A stretch of DNA of 64,000 nucleotides, from contig NZ_JACJJC010000008.1 of the NCBI RefSeq assembly GCF_016899755.1, forward strand, positions 1-64,000, given 5' to 3'. The notes beneath the pieces were generated by a model that did no database searches, had not been told where the DNA came from, and was given only the letters and a program-made list of their open reading frames with translations. The position numbers and the translations under genes were made by a program. Origin of the DNA: Sutterella massiliensis (GTDB taxonomy: Bacteria; Pseudomonadota; Gammaproteobacteria; Burkholderiales; Burkholderiaceae_F). Below are positions 36,221 through 47,069 of the stretch, piece by piece; the first letter of the stretch is position 1, and each line of letters starts with the position of its first letter.

Positions 36221-37120
36221 TTAGGCGTTGTAGCGGCCTTCGCGAAGTGCGGCAATGCGGTCTTCGATCGAGGGATGGCTGGCAAAAAGCGAACCGATGC
36301 CGCCCGAGATACCGAAGCCCTTGACGGAACCCGGCAGTTCGTTCGGCTCGACGCCGCCCAAACGTTCAAGTGCGCGAATCATCGGGGAGCTGCCGTCCAT
36401 AATGCGAGCGGCGCCCGCGTCGGCGTGGAACTCACGATAGCGGCTGAAAGCGGCCACAACCATCGAGGCGAGGAAGCCGAGCGCGATATCGAGAACGAGC
36501 GAAGTCACGTAGTAACCGACACCCGGACCGTCGTCTTCGTTACGGAGGATCTGCCGGTCGACCACCCAGCCGACAATGCGCGAAATAAAGATGACGAACG
36601 TATTCATCACGCCCTGCAGGAGCGTCATCGTCACCATGTCGCCGTTCTTGACGTGCGAAATTTCGTGCGCGATGACGGCCTCCACTTCATCGCGCCCCAT
36701 CACGCCGAGCAACCCCGTCGAAACGGCCACGAGAGAACTCGAGCGGCTTGCGCCCGTCGCAAAGGCATTGGGCTCGCCCTCGTACACCCCGACTTCGGGC
36801 ATCGGAATGCCGGCCTTGTCGGCCTGGCGGCGAACAACCTCAACGAGATAGGCTTCGAGATTGTTGCGAGGGCGGCTCGGATCAATCACCTGCACCCCCA
36901 TGCTCATCTTCGCCATCTGCTTGGACATGGCGAGCGAAATGAGCGACCCCGTGAAGCCGACGACCATGGAGAAGATAAAGAGAGCGCCGAGATTGAGGCT
37001 CTTACCCGACATGGTGCCGAAATTGACGCCGAAGATCATCTGCACGATCGTCAGAACGATCGAGAGCATCACGAAAACGGCGAGGTTGGCAAGAATCAGT
37101 AAGCCGATACGCTTGAACAT
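36221..37120 (-). CDS. htpX: Membrane zinc protease HtpX
   Basis: HtpX is a heat-inducible inner-membrane M48 protease for quality control of membrane proteins, overlapping FtsH. The 299-residue length is standard. Four hydrophobic helices are present (about 5-25, 35-60, 160-180, 195-215). The zinc site is [10 protein letters not shown], and the third ligand lies in [24 protein letters not shown] is also typical. The start follows AAGGA by 14 bases, which is long. It is divergent from nothing nearby; lapB lies upstream on the same strand. Confidence 0.95.
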   Translation of the reverse strand: MFKRIGLLILANLAVFVMLSIVLTIVQMIFGVNFGTMSGKSLNLGALFIFSMVVGFTGSLISLAMSKQMAKMSMGVQVIDPSRPRNNLEAYLVEVVRRQADKAGIPMPEVGVYEGEPNAFATGASRSSSLVAVSTGLLGVMGRDEVEAVIAHEISHVKNGDMVTMTLLQGVMNTFVIFISRIVGWVVDRQILRNEDDGPGVGYYVTSLVLDIALGFLASMVVAAFSRYREFHADAGAARIMDGSSPMIRALERLGGVEPNELPGSVKGFGISGGIGSLFASHPSIEDRIAALREGRYNA

Positions 37121-37290
37121 GGCTTGAAGTACTTTCCTTTTTTATTTGAGTGTTGCGCTCTGTCGGGTGCGTAGACCGACGACATAAAGCTCGGTCCGAT
37201 GAACTGCCATCCGAAAGCGACAGGAACTCATTCTACGAACTGCGGCATGTCCTCCCGAAAGTGCATGCCACGTTATTTGTAACAAAACCG

Positions 37291-38463
37291 TCAGGCCTTT
37301 TTGCCGTCCTCAATGCGGCGCGGCGGGAAGCTGTCCCAGCTGCCGCAGCCGAGGCAGTGCCAATTGAAGCGCGAGGCCAAAAAGCCGCACTTTCGGCACT
37401 GGTAGCGCGAGAGCCTGCGAGCATGCTTCTCAAGAAGCGAAGCGAGCATTTTCGTCTGTTCGTCGCTCGGATCCTCTTCGTGCTTGAGCTGTACGAGCGC
37501 GTTGAAAGCGAGCAGGCTGGGACGAGCGTGCAGCATACCGGTTACGATTTTCTGCGCTTCGGCACTGCCGGCATCACCAAGCTTGCGGACCCGCGAGAGC
37601 GCAGCCTCCATCGCGTCGATCGAACGCGTCTTTTCGCAGGCATCTCGCAAAAGGGTCACTGCCCCCGCCTCGTCGCCCTGTGCCGTCATTGCATCGGCAA
37701 GCGGCCCGACGAAGATCGGAAGATACTCGGGGAAACGCTCTGCAACACGCTCCCAATGCGCAACGGCCTCCTTGCCGTTGCCTGCCGCGAGTGCGACGCG
37801 CGCTGCCGTGATTCCGACGCGCGGCGTCGCATCTTCACGTTCGAGCGCCTTGCCGACGAGAAGCGTCGCTTCTTCGAGATTCTTGCGCTTGAGCGCCAGA
37901 TCAATACGCTCACAATAAAAGTGTGCAATTTCCGCCGAATGCGATTCGCCCGCCTGCGTCTCAAGGAGGCGAGCCGTTTCGATGGCCGCCGCCCATTCGT
38001 GTTCGGTTACATAAATTTCAAGAAGCGAACGCAGTGCATAGAGGTGCTCGCTCGGCATCTCGGACAGACGTCGAAACGCGGCTTCCGCACGATCGAAAAA
38101 ACCAGCGCGAATGTAATCCTGAGCAAGTTCCTTGAGCGCACGCGTGCGCTCTTCTTTCGAAAGATCGGCTCGGTTGTAGAGATGGCGATGCAGTCGAATG
38201 GCTCGCTCGAACTCCCCGCGCTCGCGAAAGAGATTGCCGAGCACATGATGCAGATCGACAAGATCCGGGTCGATGCGCACCACTTCGACAAACGTATCGA
38301 TCGCCTTATCCGTCTCGCCGTTCAGAAGCAGGGAAAGCCCGTGCGAATATGCTTCGGGAAGATTCGTCGTGTCGTCCCGCTGGCGTTGATCGAGCCCTCG
38401 GCAGAACCAGCCGGCAAAGAAGAGCACCGGCACGAATACGAAGTACCAGTATTCGAAATCCAT
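37291..38463 (-). CDS. lapB: Lipopolysaccharide assembly protein LapB
   Basis: LapB (YciM) is a membrane-anchored TPR protein that guides LpxC to FtsH and coordinates LPS assembly. The 390-residue protein has an N-terminal membrane helix (YWYFVFVPVLFFAGWFCRG), about nine TPR-like repeats, and a C-terminal rubredoxin-type metal site (CRKC ... CLGC). Both CxxC pairs are present. The usual partner gene lapA is not found between ihfB and lapB. FtsH is encoded at 14681. Confidence 0.93.
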   Translation of the reverse strand: MDFEYWYFVFVPVLFFAGWFCRGLDQRQRDDTTNLPEAYSHGLSLLLNGETDKAIDTFVEVVRIDPDLVDLHHVLGNLFRERGEFERAIRLHRHLYNRADLSKEERTRALKELAQDYIRAGFFDRAEAAFRRLSEMPSEHLYALRSLLEIYVTEHEWAAAIETARLLETQAGESHSAEIAHFYCERIDLALKRKNLEEATLLVGKALEREDATPRVGITAARVALAAGNGKEAVAHWERVAERFPEYLPIFVGPLADAMTAQGDEAGAVTLLRDACEKTRSIDAMEAALSRVRKLGDAGSAEAQKIVTGMLHARPSLLAFNALVQLKHEEDPSDEQTKMLASLLEKHARRLSRYQCRKCGFLASRFNWHCLGCGSWDSFPPRRIEDGKKA

Positions 38464-38596
38464 CTGAACAGTAAAGACAGGAAAAGTGTTGAGAAGTGCG
38501 CCGAAACGACAACGCTCGACGCAGAATCGAACATTTTAGCGAGAGGCGATGCTAAGCGTCGAGAACGCAAAGATCCGACCTTCGATGTCCATACAG

Positions 38597-38632
38597 AAAA
38601 AAGGGAAGCAATCCGAAGATCACTCCCCCTTT
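38597..38632 (-). terminator. Intrinsic terminator after ihfB
   Basis: On the minus strand AAAGGG, GAG and GATC pair across a TTCG-type loop with GAT, CT and CCCTTT, and TTTC follows. It separates ihfB from lapB. Confidence 0.65.
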
Positions 38633-38682
38633 CTATTTACCGACTCAGTCTGGGAGGTGCGCTGCCGCGCACCTCTCGAGCA

Positions 38683-38994
38683 TCAGCGTTCGAAGTCGTC
38701 GACTCGCTCGCGAAGACCCTTACCCGCCTTGAAAAAGACGGTATATCGAGCCTTCACGGCAACCGGCGAACCGTCCTGAGGATTTCGGCCGACCCGCTTG
38801 TCGCGATACTTCAGCCCGAACGAGCCGAAACCGCGAATTTCGATGCGATTGCCCTCAACGAGGGCCTTCGACATCTCAGCAATGATGACCGAAACGCCGT
38901 CAGCGATGTTGCGGTCGGTCGCCCGATCAAGATCGGACGACTTGCGATCGACGAGTTCCTCGATCAGTTCGGATTTCGTCATGGCCTGCACCAT
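38683..38994 (-). CDS. ihfB: Integration host factor beta subunit
   Basis: IHF bends DNA at specific sites. The protein is 103 residues from ATG 38994, chosen because AGGGG lies eight bases upstream; the conserved start MTKSELIEELVDRK begins four codons later. The family arm sequence appears as RNPQDGSPVAVKARYTVFFKAGK, of which GRNPQDG and VFFKAGKGLRE are typical. It is just after rpsA on the same strand, the standard rpsA-ihfB order. Confidence 0.92.
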   Translation of the reverse strand: MVQAMTKSELIEELVDRKSSDLDRATDRNIADGVSVIIAEMSKALVEGNRIEIRGFGSFGLKYRDKRVGRNPQDGSPVAVKARYTVFFKAGKGLRERVDDFER

Positions 38995-39012
38995 GATGAT
39001 CACCCCTGCCGA

Positions 39013-40707
39013 TTACTTCTGTTCGAGCTTGGCCTTGAGCAGAGCGCCGAGATTGGTCGTGCCCGTGGAGGCATCGGCATCGGCGTTCAGGCGGTTGAGC
39101 GCGTCGCGAGCTTCGGCGGCGTCCTTGGCCTTGATCGAGAGCTGGATGCTGCGGTTCTTGCGGTCGAGGCTGATGATGGCAGCTTCGATTTCCTGACCGG
39201 CGCTCAGACGCGTCGTGGCGTCTTCAACGCGGTCGGCAGCGATTTCGCTGGCGCGCAGGTAGCCTTCAACGTCATTGCCGAGATCGATCACAGCGCCCTT
39301 GGCGTCAACGCTCTTGACCGTGCACTTGACGATCGAGCCCTTTTCGTGGGTGCTCGTGAAGTTGCTGAACGGATCGCCGCCGAGCTGCTTGATGCCGAGG
39401 CTGATGCGTTCGCGATCGGTATCGATGGCGAGAACAACGGCTTCGACTTCGTCGCCCTTCTTGTACTTGCGGACAGCTTCTTCGCCCGGTTCGTTCCAGG
39501 AGAGGTCGGAGAGGTGAACAAGGCCGTCAATGCCGCCGGGCAGGCCGATGAAGACGCCAAAGTCGGTGATCGACTTGATCTGGCCGGTCACCTTGTCGCC
39601 CTTCTTGTGCGACTGGGAGAATTCTTCCCAGGGATTCGGCTTGCACTGCTTCATGCCGAGCGAGATGCGACGGCGTTCTTCGTCGATGTCGAGAACCATG
39701 ACTTCGACTTCGTCGCCGAGCTGGACAACCTTGCGCGGATCGACGTTCTTGTTCGTCCAATCCATTTCGGAGACGTGGACGAGACCTTCGATACCGGCTT
39801 CGACTTCAACGAAGGCACCGTAATCGGTGATGTTCGTGACCTTGCCGAAGAGGCGCGTGGCCTTCGGGTAGCGGCGGGAGATGCCGATCCACGGATCTTC
39901 GCCGAGCTGCTTGAGGCCGAGCGAAACGCGGTTCTTTTCCTTGTCGAACTTGAGAACCTTGGCTTCGATTTCCTGGCCGACCTGAACGACTTCGCTCGGG
40001 TGGCGGACGCGACGCCAAGCGAGGTCCGTGATGTGGAGCAGACCGTCGATGCCGCCGAGATCAACGAAGGCACCGTAGTCGGTGATGTTCTTGACGATGC
40101 CCTTAACGATGGCGCCTTCCTGAAGCGTTTCGAGGAGCTTGGCGCGTTCTTCGCCCATGTTGGCTTCGACGACGGCACGGCGCGAAACAACGACGTTGTT
40201 GCGCTTGCGGTCGAGCTTGATGACCTTGAATTCGAAGGTCTTGCCTTCATACGGCGTCGTGTCCTTGACCGGACGGGTGTCGACGAGCGAACCCGGCAGG
40301 AAGGCGCGAATACCGTTGGTCATGACGGTGAGACCGCCCTTGACCTTGCCCGTAACCGTACCGGTGACGAGTTCGCCGGATTCGAGCGCCTGCTCGAGAT
40401 TCATCCAAGCGGCGAGGCGCTTGGCCTTGTCGCGGCTGAGGATGGTGTCGCCGTAGCCGTTTTCAACGGATTCGATAGCGACGGAGACGAAATCGCCCGG
40501 CTTGACCGTGACTTCACCGCGGTCATCCTTGAACTCATCGATGGGCACATAGGCTTCGCTCTTGAGGCCGGCATTCACGACGACGAAGTTGTAGTCGACG
40601 CGAACGACTTCAGCGGTGATGACTTCACCCTGACGCATTTCCTGGCTGGCGAGGCTCTGTTCAAAAAGCTCAGCGAAGGATTCGGGCTTGATGGTTTCGT
40701 TGGACAT
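39013..40707 (-). CDS. rpsA: 30S ribosomal protein S1
   Basis: S1 helps the 30S subunit bind and unfold mRNA. The 564 residues hold six S1 (OB-fold) repeats, seen for example in [39 protein letters not shown] and [19 protein letters not shown]. The start [19 protein letters not shown] is typical. Upstream is TTTTTTTCCAATA with no Shine-Dalgarno sequence, as in E. coli, where S1 represses its own translation. A terminator-like hairpin lies between cmk and this gene, so its own promoter is likely. Confidence 0.97.
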   Translation of the reverse strand: MSNETIKPESFAELFEQSLASQEMRQGEVITAEVVRVDYNFVVVNAGLKSEAYVPIDEFKDDRGEVTVKPGDFVSVAIESVENGYGDTILSRDKAKRLAAWMNLEQALESGELVTGTVTGKVKGGLTVMTNGIRAFLPGSLVDTRPVKDTTPYEGKTFEFKVIKLDRKRNNVVVSRRAVVEANMGEERAKLLETLQEGAIVKGIVKNITDYGAFVDLGGIDGLLHITDLAWRRVRHPSEVVQVGQEIEAKVLKFDKEKNRVSLGLKQLGEDPWIGISRRYPKATRLFGKVTNITDYGAFVEVEAGIEGLVHVSEMDWTNKNVDPRKVVQLGDEVEVMVLDIDEERRRISLGMKQCKPNPWEEFSQSHKKGDKVTGQIKSITDFGVFIGLPGGIDGLVHLSDLSWNEPGEEAVRKYKKGDEVEAVVLAIDTDRERISLGIKQLGGDPFSNFTSTHEKGSIVKCTVKSVDAKGAVIDLGNDVEGYLRASEIAADRVEDATTRLSAGQEIEAAIISLDRKNRSIQLSIKAKDAAEARDALNRLNADADASTGTTNLGALLKAKLEQK

Positions 40708-40783
40708 TATTGGAAAAAAAGAATGAAAAGCACGCCCGCAGTTTGCGCTGTCGAACACAACAGCAACGGCTTTGGGCGGAGTT

Positions 40784-40814
40784 AAACAAAACGGCGCCTC
40801 GGAGCGAGACGCCG
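40784..40814 (-). terminator. Terminator between cmk and rpsA
   Basis: Minus strand: CGGCGTCTCG pairs with CGAGGCGCCG (one G-U) around a three-base loop, then TTTTGTTT. Confidence 0.75.
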
Positions 40815-40840
40815 CGGAAATCAGCATCTTACACAATCGA

Positions 40841-41497
40841 TCAGCGGCTTTGCCACCATTCGAGCACTTTTTTCTCGACCGATTCGATATCCATTTCGGA
40901 GGTGTCGAGAATGTACGCATCGATTGCCGCGCGCAGGGGCGCGGTCTCGCGTTCCCTATCGCGCTTGTCGCGCGCCTCGAGATCACGCGTAAGCGCGTCA
41001 AGATCGGCTGCTTCACCGCGCTCGACAAGTTGCTTATAGCGACGTTCGGCACGCACGCGCGCCGTTGCCGTCAGGAACACCTTGAGCTCGGCCTTCGGGA
41101 AAATCACCGTACCCATATCGCGGCCGTCGGCAACGAGACCGGGCGCGCGGGCAAAACGCCGCTGCAGGTTGAAGAGCGCTTCGCGCACCTCCGGGATGGC
41201 GGCGACCTGGCTCGTAGCCGAGCTCACGGCTTCAGAGCGAATGGCCGTTGATACGTCTTCACCCTCAAAGAGGATTTTCTCGCCATCGAACACGGGATCA
41301 AGGTTCGCAGCCTGCGCGGCAAGCGCAGCTGCATCGTCGAGCGAAATGCCGTGCTTGAGCGCCGCAAACGTAGCGAGACGGTAAAGCGCGCCGCTGTCGA
41401 GATAGTGAAAGCCGAGCGAGCGAGCCACGCGCGCCGCAATCGTGCCTTTTCCGCTAGCGGCCGGGCCGTCGATGGTAATGACGGGAATGTCCTGCAT
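40841..41497 (-). CDS. cmk: Cytidylate kinase
   Basis: Cmk phosphorylates CMP and dCMP. The 218 residues include the P-loop [19 protein letters not shown] at the N-terminus, YLDSGALYR, the NMP-binding [11 protein letters not shown] and the lid segment [19 protein letters not shown] lies a few bases before the start. It lies between serC and rpsA, as in many Proteobacteria. Confidence 0.96.
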   Translation of the reverse strand: MQDIPVITIDGPAASGKGTIAARVARSLGFHYLDSGALYRLATFAALKHGISLDDAAALAAQAANLDPVFDGEKILFEGEDVSTAIRSEAVSSATSQVAAIPEVREALFNLQRRFARAPGLVADGRDMGTVIFPKAELKVFLTATARVRAERRYKQLVERGEAADLDALTRDLEARDKRDRERETAPLRAAIDAYILDTSEMDIESVEKKVLEWWQSR

Positions 41498-41557
41498 AGT
41501 GTTTCCTTTTTCGAGTGGTGCGTGCCTCGGCTCCTCGAAGGAGCTCGGCGCAGACGC

Positions 41558-42649
41558 TCAGTTCGAGCGGGCGTGCTTGTCGGCGAAGCCGCGCATGAAC
41601 GACGCAAGCCGTTCGGCACCTTCGAGCGGCATGGCGTTATACATTGACGCGCGCAGACCGCCCACGCTTCTGTGCCCGGCCAAATTGTATAGACCCGCGT
41701 CCTCGGCCGCCTTGATGAAATCTTGGGTAAGCGATTCGGTACGCAGCCGAAAGGCGACGTTCATACGACTTCTCGCACGGGCTTCCGTTCGCGTGAGGTA
41801 GAAGTCGCCGAGCGAATCGATCACCTCGTATATCAGCGCCGAACGTGCCTTTGCCCTTTCGTTCATAAGGGCCACGCCCCCCTCCTTCTCGATCCATTCA
41901 GCCATGAGCTTGGCTGCATAGAGCTGAAAAACGGGCGGCGTATTGGGAATGCTCGACGTTCTCGAATAGACGCCGTAATTCATGAGCGTGGGCACGTCGG
42001 AACTCGCAAGTCCAAGAAGATCTCTTCGGATCACAACAACCGTGAGCCCGGCAATCCCGAGATTGTTCTGTGCAGCAGCCCAGAAGAGCCCGAAGCGCTC
42101 GACATCGATCGGCCGACTCATAAAGTTGCTCGACATGTCTGCGACAAGCGGCGCCCCCTTCAGGTCTGGCTCAGGAATTGTCGGAAATTCGAGCCCGTGA
42201 ATGGTTTCGTTGTCACAGTAGTAGCAATAAGCCGCACCCTCGACAATGTCGATTTCCTCGTCGACAGGAAGCCGAGTACCGTTCCCCGAAAACGCGAGCT
42301 GCGTTTTTGCAAAGCGCATCGCCTCCTTGGCGGCCGTCTTGCTCCACGTACCCGTCACGAGATAGGAAGCTACAGGGCTCGCCCCGAGAAGATTCATCGG
42401 CACCATGGCAAACTGCAGCCTGCCGCCGCCCTGGCAGAAAAGAATGTCGTAATTGTCGGGAATCGCAAGCAGATCGCGTACCGCCGCGCGAAGGTCGCGC
42501 ATCAGTGCCTGCACTTCGGTGCCTCGATGGCTCGCCTCGACAATCGACCAGCCGCAGCCGTGATAGTCGAGTAGTTCAGCCTGCATGCGCTTGAGCACGC
42601 TCTCGGGCAGCATTGACGGACCGGGACCGAAGTTCAAAACGCGCGCCAT
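41558..42649 (-). CDS. serC: Phosphoserine aminotransferase SerC lacking the PLP lysine
   Basis: SerC makes phosphoserine from 3-phosphohydroxypyruvate with PLP. The 363-residue protein follows the family closely: LNFGPGPSMLPESVL, QFAMVPMNLL, VTGTWSKTAAKEA, CDNETIHGLEF, VADMSSNFMSRPIDV, and NTPPVFQLY. But the motif normally AQKNIGPAG reads AQNNLGIAG: residue 195, the lysine that binds PLP, is asparagine (codon AAC at 42067-42065). Without it normal transamination is not expected. GGGAGG lies four bases before the start. It lies between gyrA and cmk, the usual place. A point mutation, a base-calling error or a changed function are all possible. Confidence 0.88.
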   Translation of the reverse strand: MARVLNFGPGPSMLPESVLKRMQAELLDYHGCGWSIVEASHRGTEVQALMRDLRAAVRDLLAIPDNYDILFCQGGGRLQFAMVPMNLLGASPVASYLVTGTWSKTAAKEAMRFAKTQLAFSGNGTRLPVDEEIDIVEGAAYCYYCDNETIHGLEFPTIPEPDLKGAPLVADMSSNFMSRPIDVERFGLFWAAAQNNLGIAGLTVVVIRRDLLGLASSDVPTLMNYGVYSRTSSIPNTPPVFQLYAAKLMAEWIEKEGGVALMNERAKARSALIYEVIDSLGDFYLTRTEARARSRMNVAFRLRTESLTQDFIKAAEDAGLYNLAGHRSVGGLRASMYNAMPLEGAERLASFMRGFADKHARSN

Positions 42650-42745
42650 CTGACCTCCCTTTTTTAGCTTGCTCTCTTCCTCGGATCTTATTACGAATGA
42701 AGCGGCGCGAAAACCGCACCGCTTCACTCTCAGCCGAAATGCGGA

Positions 42746-45484
42746 TCAGCGTTCCGCATTCGCGTCGTCATCCGCCTCATCGGCCGCGACGTCGAGCTCT
42801 TCGTCAAGATCGTCGGGTTCCTCCACGTCGGCATCCTCGGGAATTTCAATATCGAGGTGATCGATGTCTTCATCAGTCTCCTCGCCCGTTCTCGCAACGA
42901 TACGGACCGACTGCAGCGTGTCTTCGCCCAGACGAATGAGATGCACGCCGCTTGCGCCGCGCCCGTAGACACTCACTTCGGCCGCACGCGTTCGGATAAC
43001 CTTGCCGCCCGTCGAAAGCATCATGATGTCGTCTTCGGGTGACACGAGGCAGGCGGCAACGACCTTGCCGTTGCGCTCCGAGGTCGAAATGGCCTTGATG
43101 CCCTGAACACCTCGACCGTGCCGCGTGTATTCGGAAACGGGCGTGCGCTTGCCGTAGCCGTGCTCGGTGGCGGCAAGAATATCTTTCGTTTCATCGTCGA
43201 CAACGACGAGCGCGATCACGGACTGCCCGGGCTTGATGCGCATGCCGCGCACGCCGTGTGCAGTGCGGCCGGTGGCGCGAACTTCATCAAGACCGAAACG
43301 AACGCACTTGCCGGCATCCGAGAAGAGCATGACGTCGTCGCCGATCTTGGCAATGCCCACGCCCACGAGCACTTCGTCTTCGTCGAGCGTGGTGGCAATG
43401 ATGCCCTTGTTGCGCACGTTCTTGAAAGTCTCAAGCGGCGTCTTCTTGATCGTGCCCTTGTTGGTCGCCATAACGACGAAATGCTCGGCATCAAAACCCT
43501 GAATCGGCAGGATGAAGCTGATGCGCTCGTTTTCAGCCAACGGCAGCAGATTGACGATCGGACGACCACGCGAATTGGCCTTGCCTTCCGGCAGATCGAA
43601 GACATCGATCGGATAGACGCGCCCATTCGTCGAGAAGCAGAGAATGATGTCGTGCGAATTCGCAATAAAGAGCGCCTCGATCACGTCGTCCTTTGTCGTT
43701 GCCTGAACGTTACGGCCCTTGCCGCCGCGCGTCTGCGCGTTGTAGTCGTTCAGCTCCTGACTCTTAACGTAACCGCCCTCGGTGAGCGTGACGACCATGT
43801 CGCGCTGCGGGATGAGGTCGCGCTTATTGAAGTTCGGGTCGCCGTTGAGATCGATCGTCGAGCGGCGTTCGTCACCGAATTCGTCGCGGATGGCGCGCAG
43901 TTCCTCGGCAATGATCGCGCTTACGCGCGCGGGCTTGGCAAGGATGTCGATCAAGTCGAAGATGCGCTCCATCGTCTGCCGATAGTCCGAGAGAATTTTT
44001 TCGCGCTCGAGCCCCGTGAGGCGGCGCAGATTCATCGCAAGGATATTGTCGACCTGAGCCTTCGTGAGGTAGTAGAGGCCATCGGCTCGCAGGCCGCGGT
44101 CTTCTTCCATGCCTTCCGGATAAACATCGCGGCCATTCTCGGCAGCACGCGAGGCGATTTCGGCGGCAAATCCCGGCGCCCAGCCTCGGCCGAGAAGCGC
44201 CTTCTGCGCCTCTTCAACCGTCTGCGACTGACGAATAAGGCGAATGAACTCGTCGATATTGGAAAGCGCAATGGCCTGACCTTCCAAAAGGTGACCGGCC
44301 TCTCGCGCCTTGCGCAAGCGGAAGATCGTGCGTCTCGTCACGACCTCTCGGCGATGCGCGAGAAAGAACTCGATCATCTGCTTGAGGTTCAAAAGCATCG
44401 GCTGACCGTCGACGAGCGCGACCATGTTCATGCCGAAGCTTTCCTGCATCTGCGTGTTCTTGAAGAGGTTGTTCAGAACCACTTCGGGCATCGCCCCCTG
44501 CTTGAGGTCGATCGCAATGCGAACCTGCTTGGTCGACTCGTCGCGCATCTCGGAGATGCCTTCGAGCTTTTTGTCACGCCAGAGTTCGTGCATGCGCTCG
44601 TACATGACACGCTTATTGACCATGTACGGAATCTCGTCGACAACGATGCGGGTGCGACCGTTGCCGAACTCTTCCAGGTGCGTCTTTGCACGCATGACAA
44701 CACGCCCGCGGCCGGTGCGGTAGCCCTGATGCACGCCCGAGAGACCGAAGATGATGCCGCCCGTCGGAAAGTCCGGAGCGGGCATAAGTTCGATAAGCGA
44801 CTCGATCGAGCAATCGGGATTTTCAAGCGCGTGCAGACACGCGTCGACCGTTTCGCGAATGTTGTGCGGCGGAATATTCGTTGCCATGCCGACGGCGATA
44901 CCGGCCGAGCCATTGATCAAGAGCTCGGGCAGGCGCGTCGGCAGCACGACGGGTTCCTGCTCGGAGTTGTCGAAGTTCGGCACGAAATCGACCGTCTCTT
45001 CGTTGATGTCCGCGAGCATTTCCGCAGCGATCTTCTCGAGGCGAACTTCGGTGTAACGCATGGCTGCCGCACTGTCGCCGTCGATGGAGCCGAAGTTGCC
45101 CTGACCGTAGATGAGCGGATAGCGCATAGAAAAGTCCTGCGCCATGCGAACGATCGTCTGATAGGCCGCACTGTCGCCGTGCGGATGGTATTTGCCGAGG
45201 ACTTCACCGACAACGCGCGCAGCCTTCTTTGTGGGATTGCTGTGCGTATTGCCGATTTCCTTCATTGCAAACAACACGCGGCGATGCACCGGCTTCAAGC
45301 CGTCGCGAACGTCGGGCAGCGCACGCCCGACGATGACGCTCATGGCGTAGTCGAGATAGGAGCGGCGCATTTCCGTCTCCAGCGACACGGGCAGCAGTTC
45401 CTGCGCGATCGCGTCGCCAGACGTCGGAGAGCCGCCTTCGGACTGCGGCAGCTCTTCGTCCTGAGTGTTCTTCTCTTCGTCCAT
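42746..45484 (-). CDS. gyrA: DNA gyrase subunit A
   Basis: The DNA-cutting subunit of gyrase, 912 residues. The catalytic tyrosine is in [12 protein letters not shown], and the quinolone region reads [18 protein letters not shown]. There the position of E. coli Asp87 is Gln (residue 109 here, codon 45160-45158); Ser83 is kept. The C-terminal domain has the six-blade GyrA-box region with QTRGGKGR. The last 45 residues are strongly acidic, like the regulatory tail of E. coli GyrA. The first 22 residues are an acidic extension. AAGGA lies ten bases upstream. Confidence 0.97.
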   Translation of the reverse strand: MDEEKNTQDEELPQSEGGSPTSGDAIAQELLPVSLETEMRRSYLDYAMSVIVGRALPDVRDGLKPVHRRVLFAMKEIGNTHSNPTKKAARVVGEVLGKYHPHGDSAAYQTIVRMAQDFSMRYPLIYGQGNFGSIDGDSAAAMRYTEVRLEKIAAEMLADINEETVDFVPNFDNSEQEPVVLPTRLPELLINGSAGIAVGMATNIPPHNIRETVDACLHALENPDCSIESLIELMPAPDFPTGGIIFGLSGVHQGYRTGRGRVVMRAKTHLEEFGNGRTRIVVDEIPYMVNKRVMYERMHELWRDKKLEGISEMRDESTKQVRIAIDLKQGAMPEVVLNNLFKNTQMQESFGMNMVALVDGQPMLLNLKQMIEFFLAHRREVVTRRTIFRLRKAREAGHLLEGQAIALSNIDEFIRLIRQSQTVEEAQKALLGRGWAPGFAAEIASRAAENGRDVYPEGMEEDRGLRADGLYYLTKAQVDNILAMNLRRLTGLEREKILSDYRQTMERIFDLIDILAKPARVSAIIAEELRAIRDEFGDERRSTIDLNGDPNFNKRDLIPQRDMVVTLTEGGYVKSQELNDYNAQTRGGKGRNVQATTKDDVIEALFIANSHDIILCFSTNGRVYPIDVFDLPEGKANSRGRPIVNLLPLAENERISFILPIQGFDAEHFVVMATNKGTIKKTPLETFKNVRNKGIIATTLDEDEVLVGVGIAKIGDDVMLFSDAGKCVRFGLDEVRATGRTAHGVRGMRIKPGQSVIALVVVDDETKDILAATEHGYGKRTPVSEYTRHGRGVQGIKAISTSERNGKVVAACLVSPEDDIMMLSTGGKVIRTRAAEVSVYGRGASGVHLIRLGEDTLQSVRIVARTGEETDEDIDHLDIEIPEDADVEEPDDLDEELDVAADEADDDANAER

Positions 45485-45749
45485 CGAGACTGATTCCTTG
45501 TTTTTTGGGAGAGCGGCAAGCCGCCGGTGCGCCGCGAGTCAAATGCGCGGCGCGGAGGGACTCGCTCTGCAAACGGTCAATTGTACCAGCATGCGTCGGC
45601 CGGCACGGCCGCACAAGCCTCGATCACAGAGATATCAGGATGTTGCTTTGCGCGTTGCACGCGTCGGCGAAGCGACTCGCTAAAATGCCGCCGAGAGCCG
45701 CTCCCGCACCTTGCGAGAGCGAGCACAACCGATCATTCAAGGATTTCAA

Positions 45750-47069
45750 ATGCAGCTTGTCGACACCATCATTGAAGCCCGCTGGGTTCTGCCCATCGTG
45801 CCCAAAGGCGTCATTCTTGAAAACCAAAGCGTCATCGTCAAAGGCGGCAACATTGCGGCGATCCTGCCGACAGCCGAAGCCAGAACGCAGTACGAGGCCG
45901 ACGACGTCGTTTCGCTGCCCGAGAGCCTCGTCATGCCCGGCTTCGTGAATCTGCACTCGCACGCGGCGATGAACCTCGTGCGCGGGCTCGGCGCCGATCT
46001 TCCGCTCATGGACTGGCTCACAACAAAAATCTGGCCGGCAGAAGGCAAGTTGATGAGTCCGAGCTTCGTGCATGACGGCGCATATATGGCCGGCCTCGAA
46101 ATGGCTGCAAGCGGCATCACGACGACTTCTGACCACTACTTCTTCCCGATGGATGCCGCACGCGGTCTGCGTGACGCGGGTCTGCGCTGCGCAACCTCGG
46201 CCTTCGTCATTGGTTTTCCTTCCGCCTGGGCCAAGGATGATGCCGAATACCTGAAGCGTGCTGAAGCCGTGCTCGAGGCGTGCAAGGGCGACGAGTTTGT
46301 GCGAGCGACCGTGGCACCGCACGCGCCGTACACGGTAAACGACGAAGCGCTCAAAGCCTGCGCGGCTCTCTCCGCCAAATACGACGCCCCGATTCACATG
46401 CACGTTCATGAGACGGCCGTTGAAGTCTCGGATTCGCTGCGCGACCACGGCGTACGCCCGCTCGAGCGTCTCGAGCGGCTCGGTCTCGTCAACGAGCGCC
46501 TCATTGCCGTTCACGCCGTGCATCTCAACGACGAAGACATCGATCGGCTCGCGCGTGCGGGCGCCTCGACGTGCCACTGCCCGTGCTCGAACCTCAAGCT
46601 CGCCAGCGGCTTCTCGCCCGTTGCCAAGCTCCTCTCGCGCGGCGTCAACGTCGGTATAGGCACCGACGGCGCAGCGAGCAACGACAAGCTCGACATGCTC
46701 GGCGAAACGCGTCTGGCAGCGATGCTCGCCAAAGCCGTCGCGGGCGACACAACAGTCGCAACCGTTTTCGACATGCTCGAAGCCGCCACGCTCGGCGGCG
46801 CACGCGCACTGCACTGGGACGACCGCATCGGTTCGCTCGAACCCGGCAAGGCGGCCGACCTCATCGCCGTCAACCTCGCGACGATCCAGTCCATTCCCGT
46901 GCAGGACCCGGCAGCACAGCTGCTTTACGCGGCAGGGCGTGAAAACATCACGCACACATGGGTCAACGGACGTCTTATTGCGATTAGGCAAGAAATCGTC
47001 GCTTACCACGATCTAAATGCGGTCGACCGCGCCAACTCGCTCGCCGGGAAATGGCAAAATAGACTTTGA
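45750..47069 (+). CDS. Amidohydrolase of the MTA/SAH deaminase (TrzA/AtzA) type
   Basis: A metal-dependent TIM-barrel hydrolase of 439 residues. Metal ligands are seen in GFVNLHSHAAMNLVRG (HxH), HMHVHET, AVHAVHL and GIGTDGAASNDKLDM. This pattern fits 5'-methylthioadenosine/S-adenosylhomocysteine deaminase (MtaD) and related chlorohydrolase-like enzymes. Exact substrate is uncertain. AAGGA lies seven bases before ATG 45750. It is divergent from gyrA. In related Burkholderiales a similar gene precedes ubiG, which is not present here. Confidence 0.82.
   Translation: MQLVDTIIEARWVLPIVPKGVILENQSVIVKGGNIAAILPTAEARTQYEADDVVSLPESLVMPGFVNLHSHAAMNLVRGLGADLPLMDWLTTKIWPAEGKLMSPSFVHDGAYMAGLEMAASGITTTSDHYFFPMDAARGLRDAGLRCATSAFVIGFPSAWAKDDAEYLKRAEAVLEACKGDEFVRATVAPHAPYTVNDEALKACAALSAKYDAPIHMHVHETAVEVSDSLRDHGVRPLERLERLGLVNERLIAVHAVHLNDEDIDRLARAGASTCHCPCSNLKLASGFSPVAKLLSRGVNVGIGTDGAASNDKLDMLGETRLAAMLAKAVAGDTTVATVFDMLEAATLGGARALHWDDRIGSLEPGKAADLIAVNLATIQSIPVQDPAAQLLYAAGRENITHTWVNGRLIAIRQEIVAYHDLNAVDRANSLAGKWQNRL

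Noticed and set aside
37150-40785. A 1211-codon open frame on the plus strand opposite lapB, ihfB and rpsA
   Set aside because: It is the mirror of strongly codon-biased real genes on the minus strand. It matches no protein family, and the minus-strand products are unmistakable.
43118-45493. A 791-codon open frame opposite gyrA
   Set aside because: An antisense shadow caused by GC-rich codon bias in gyrA; no family features.
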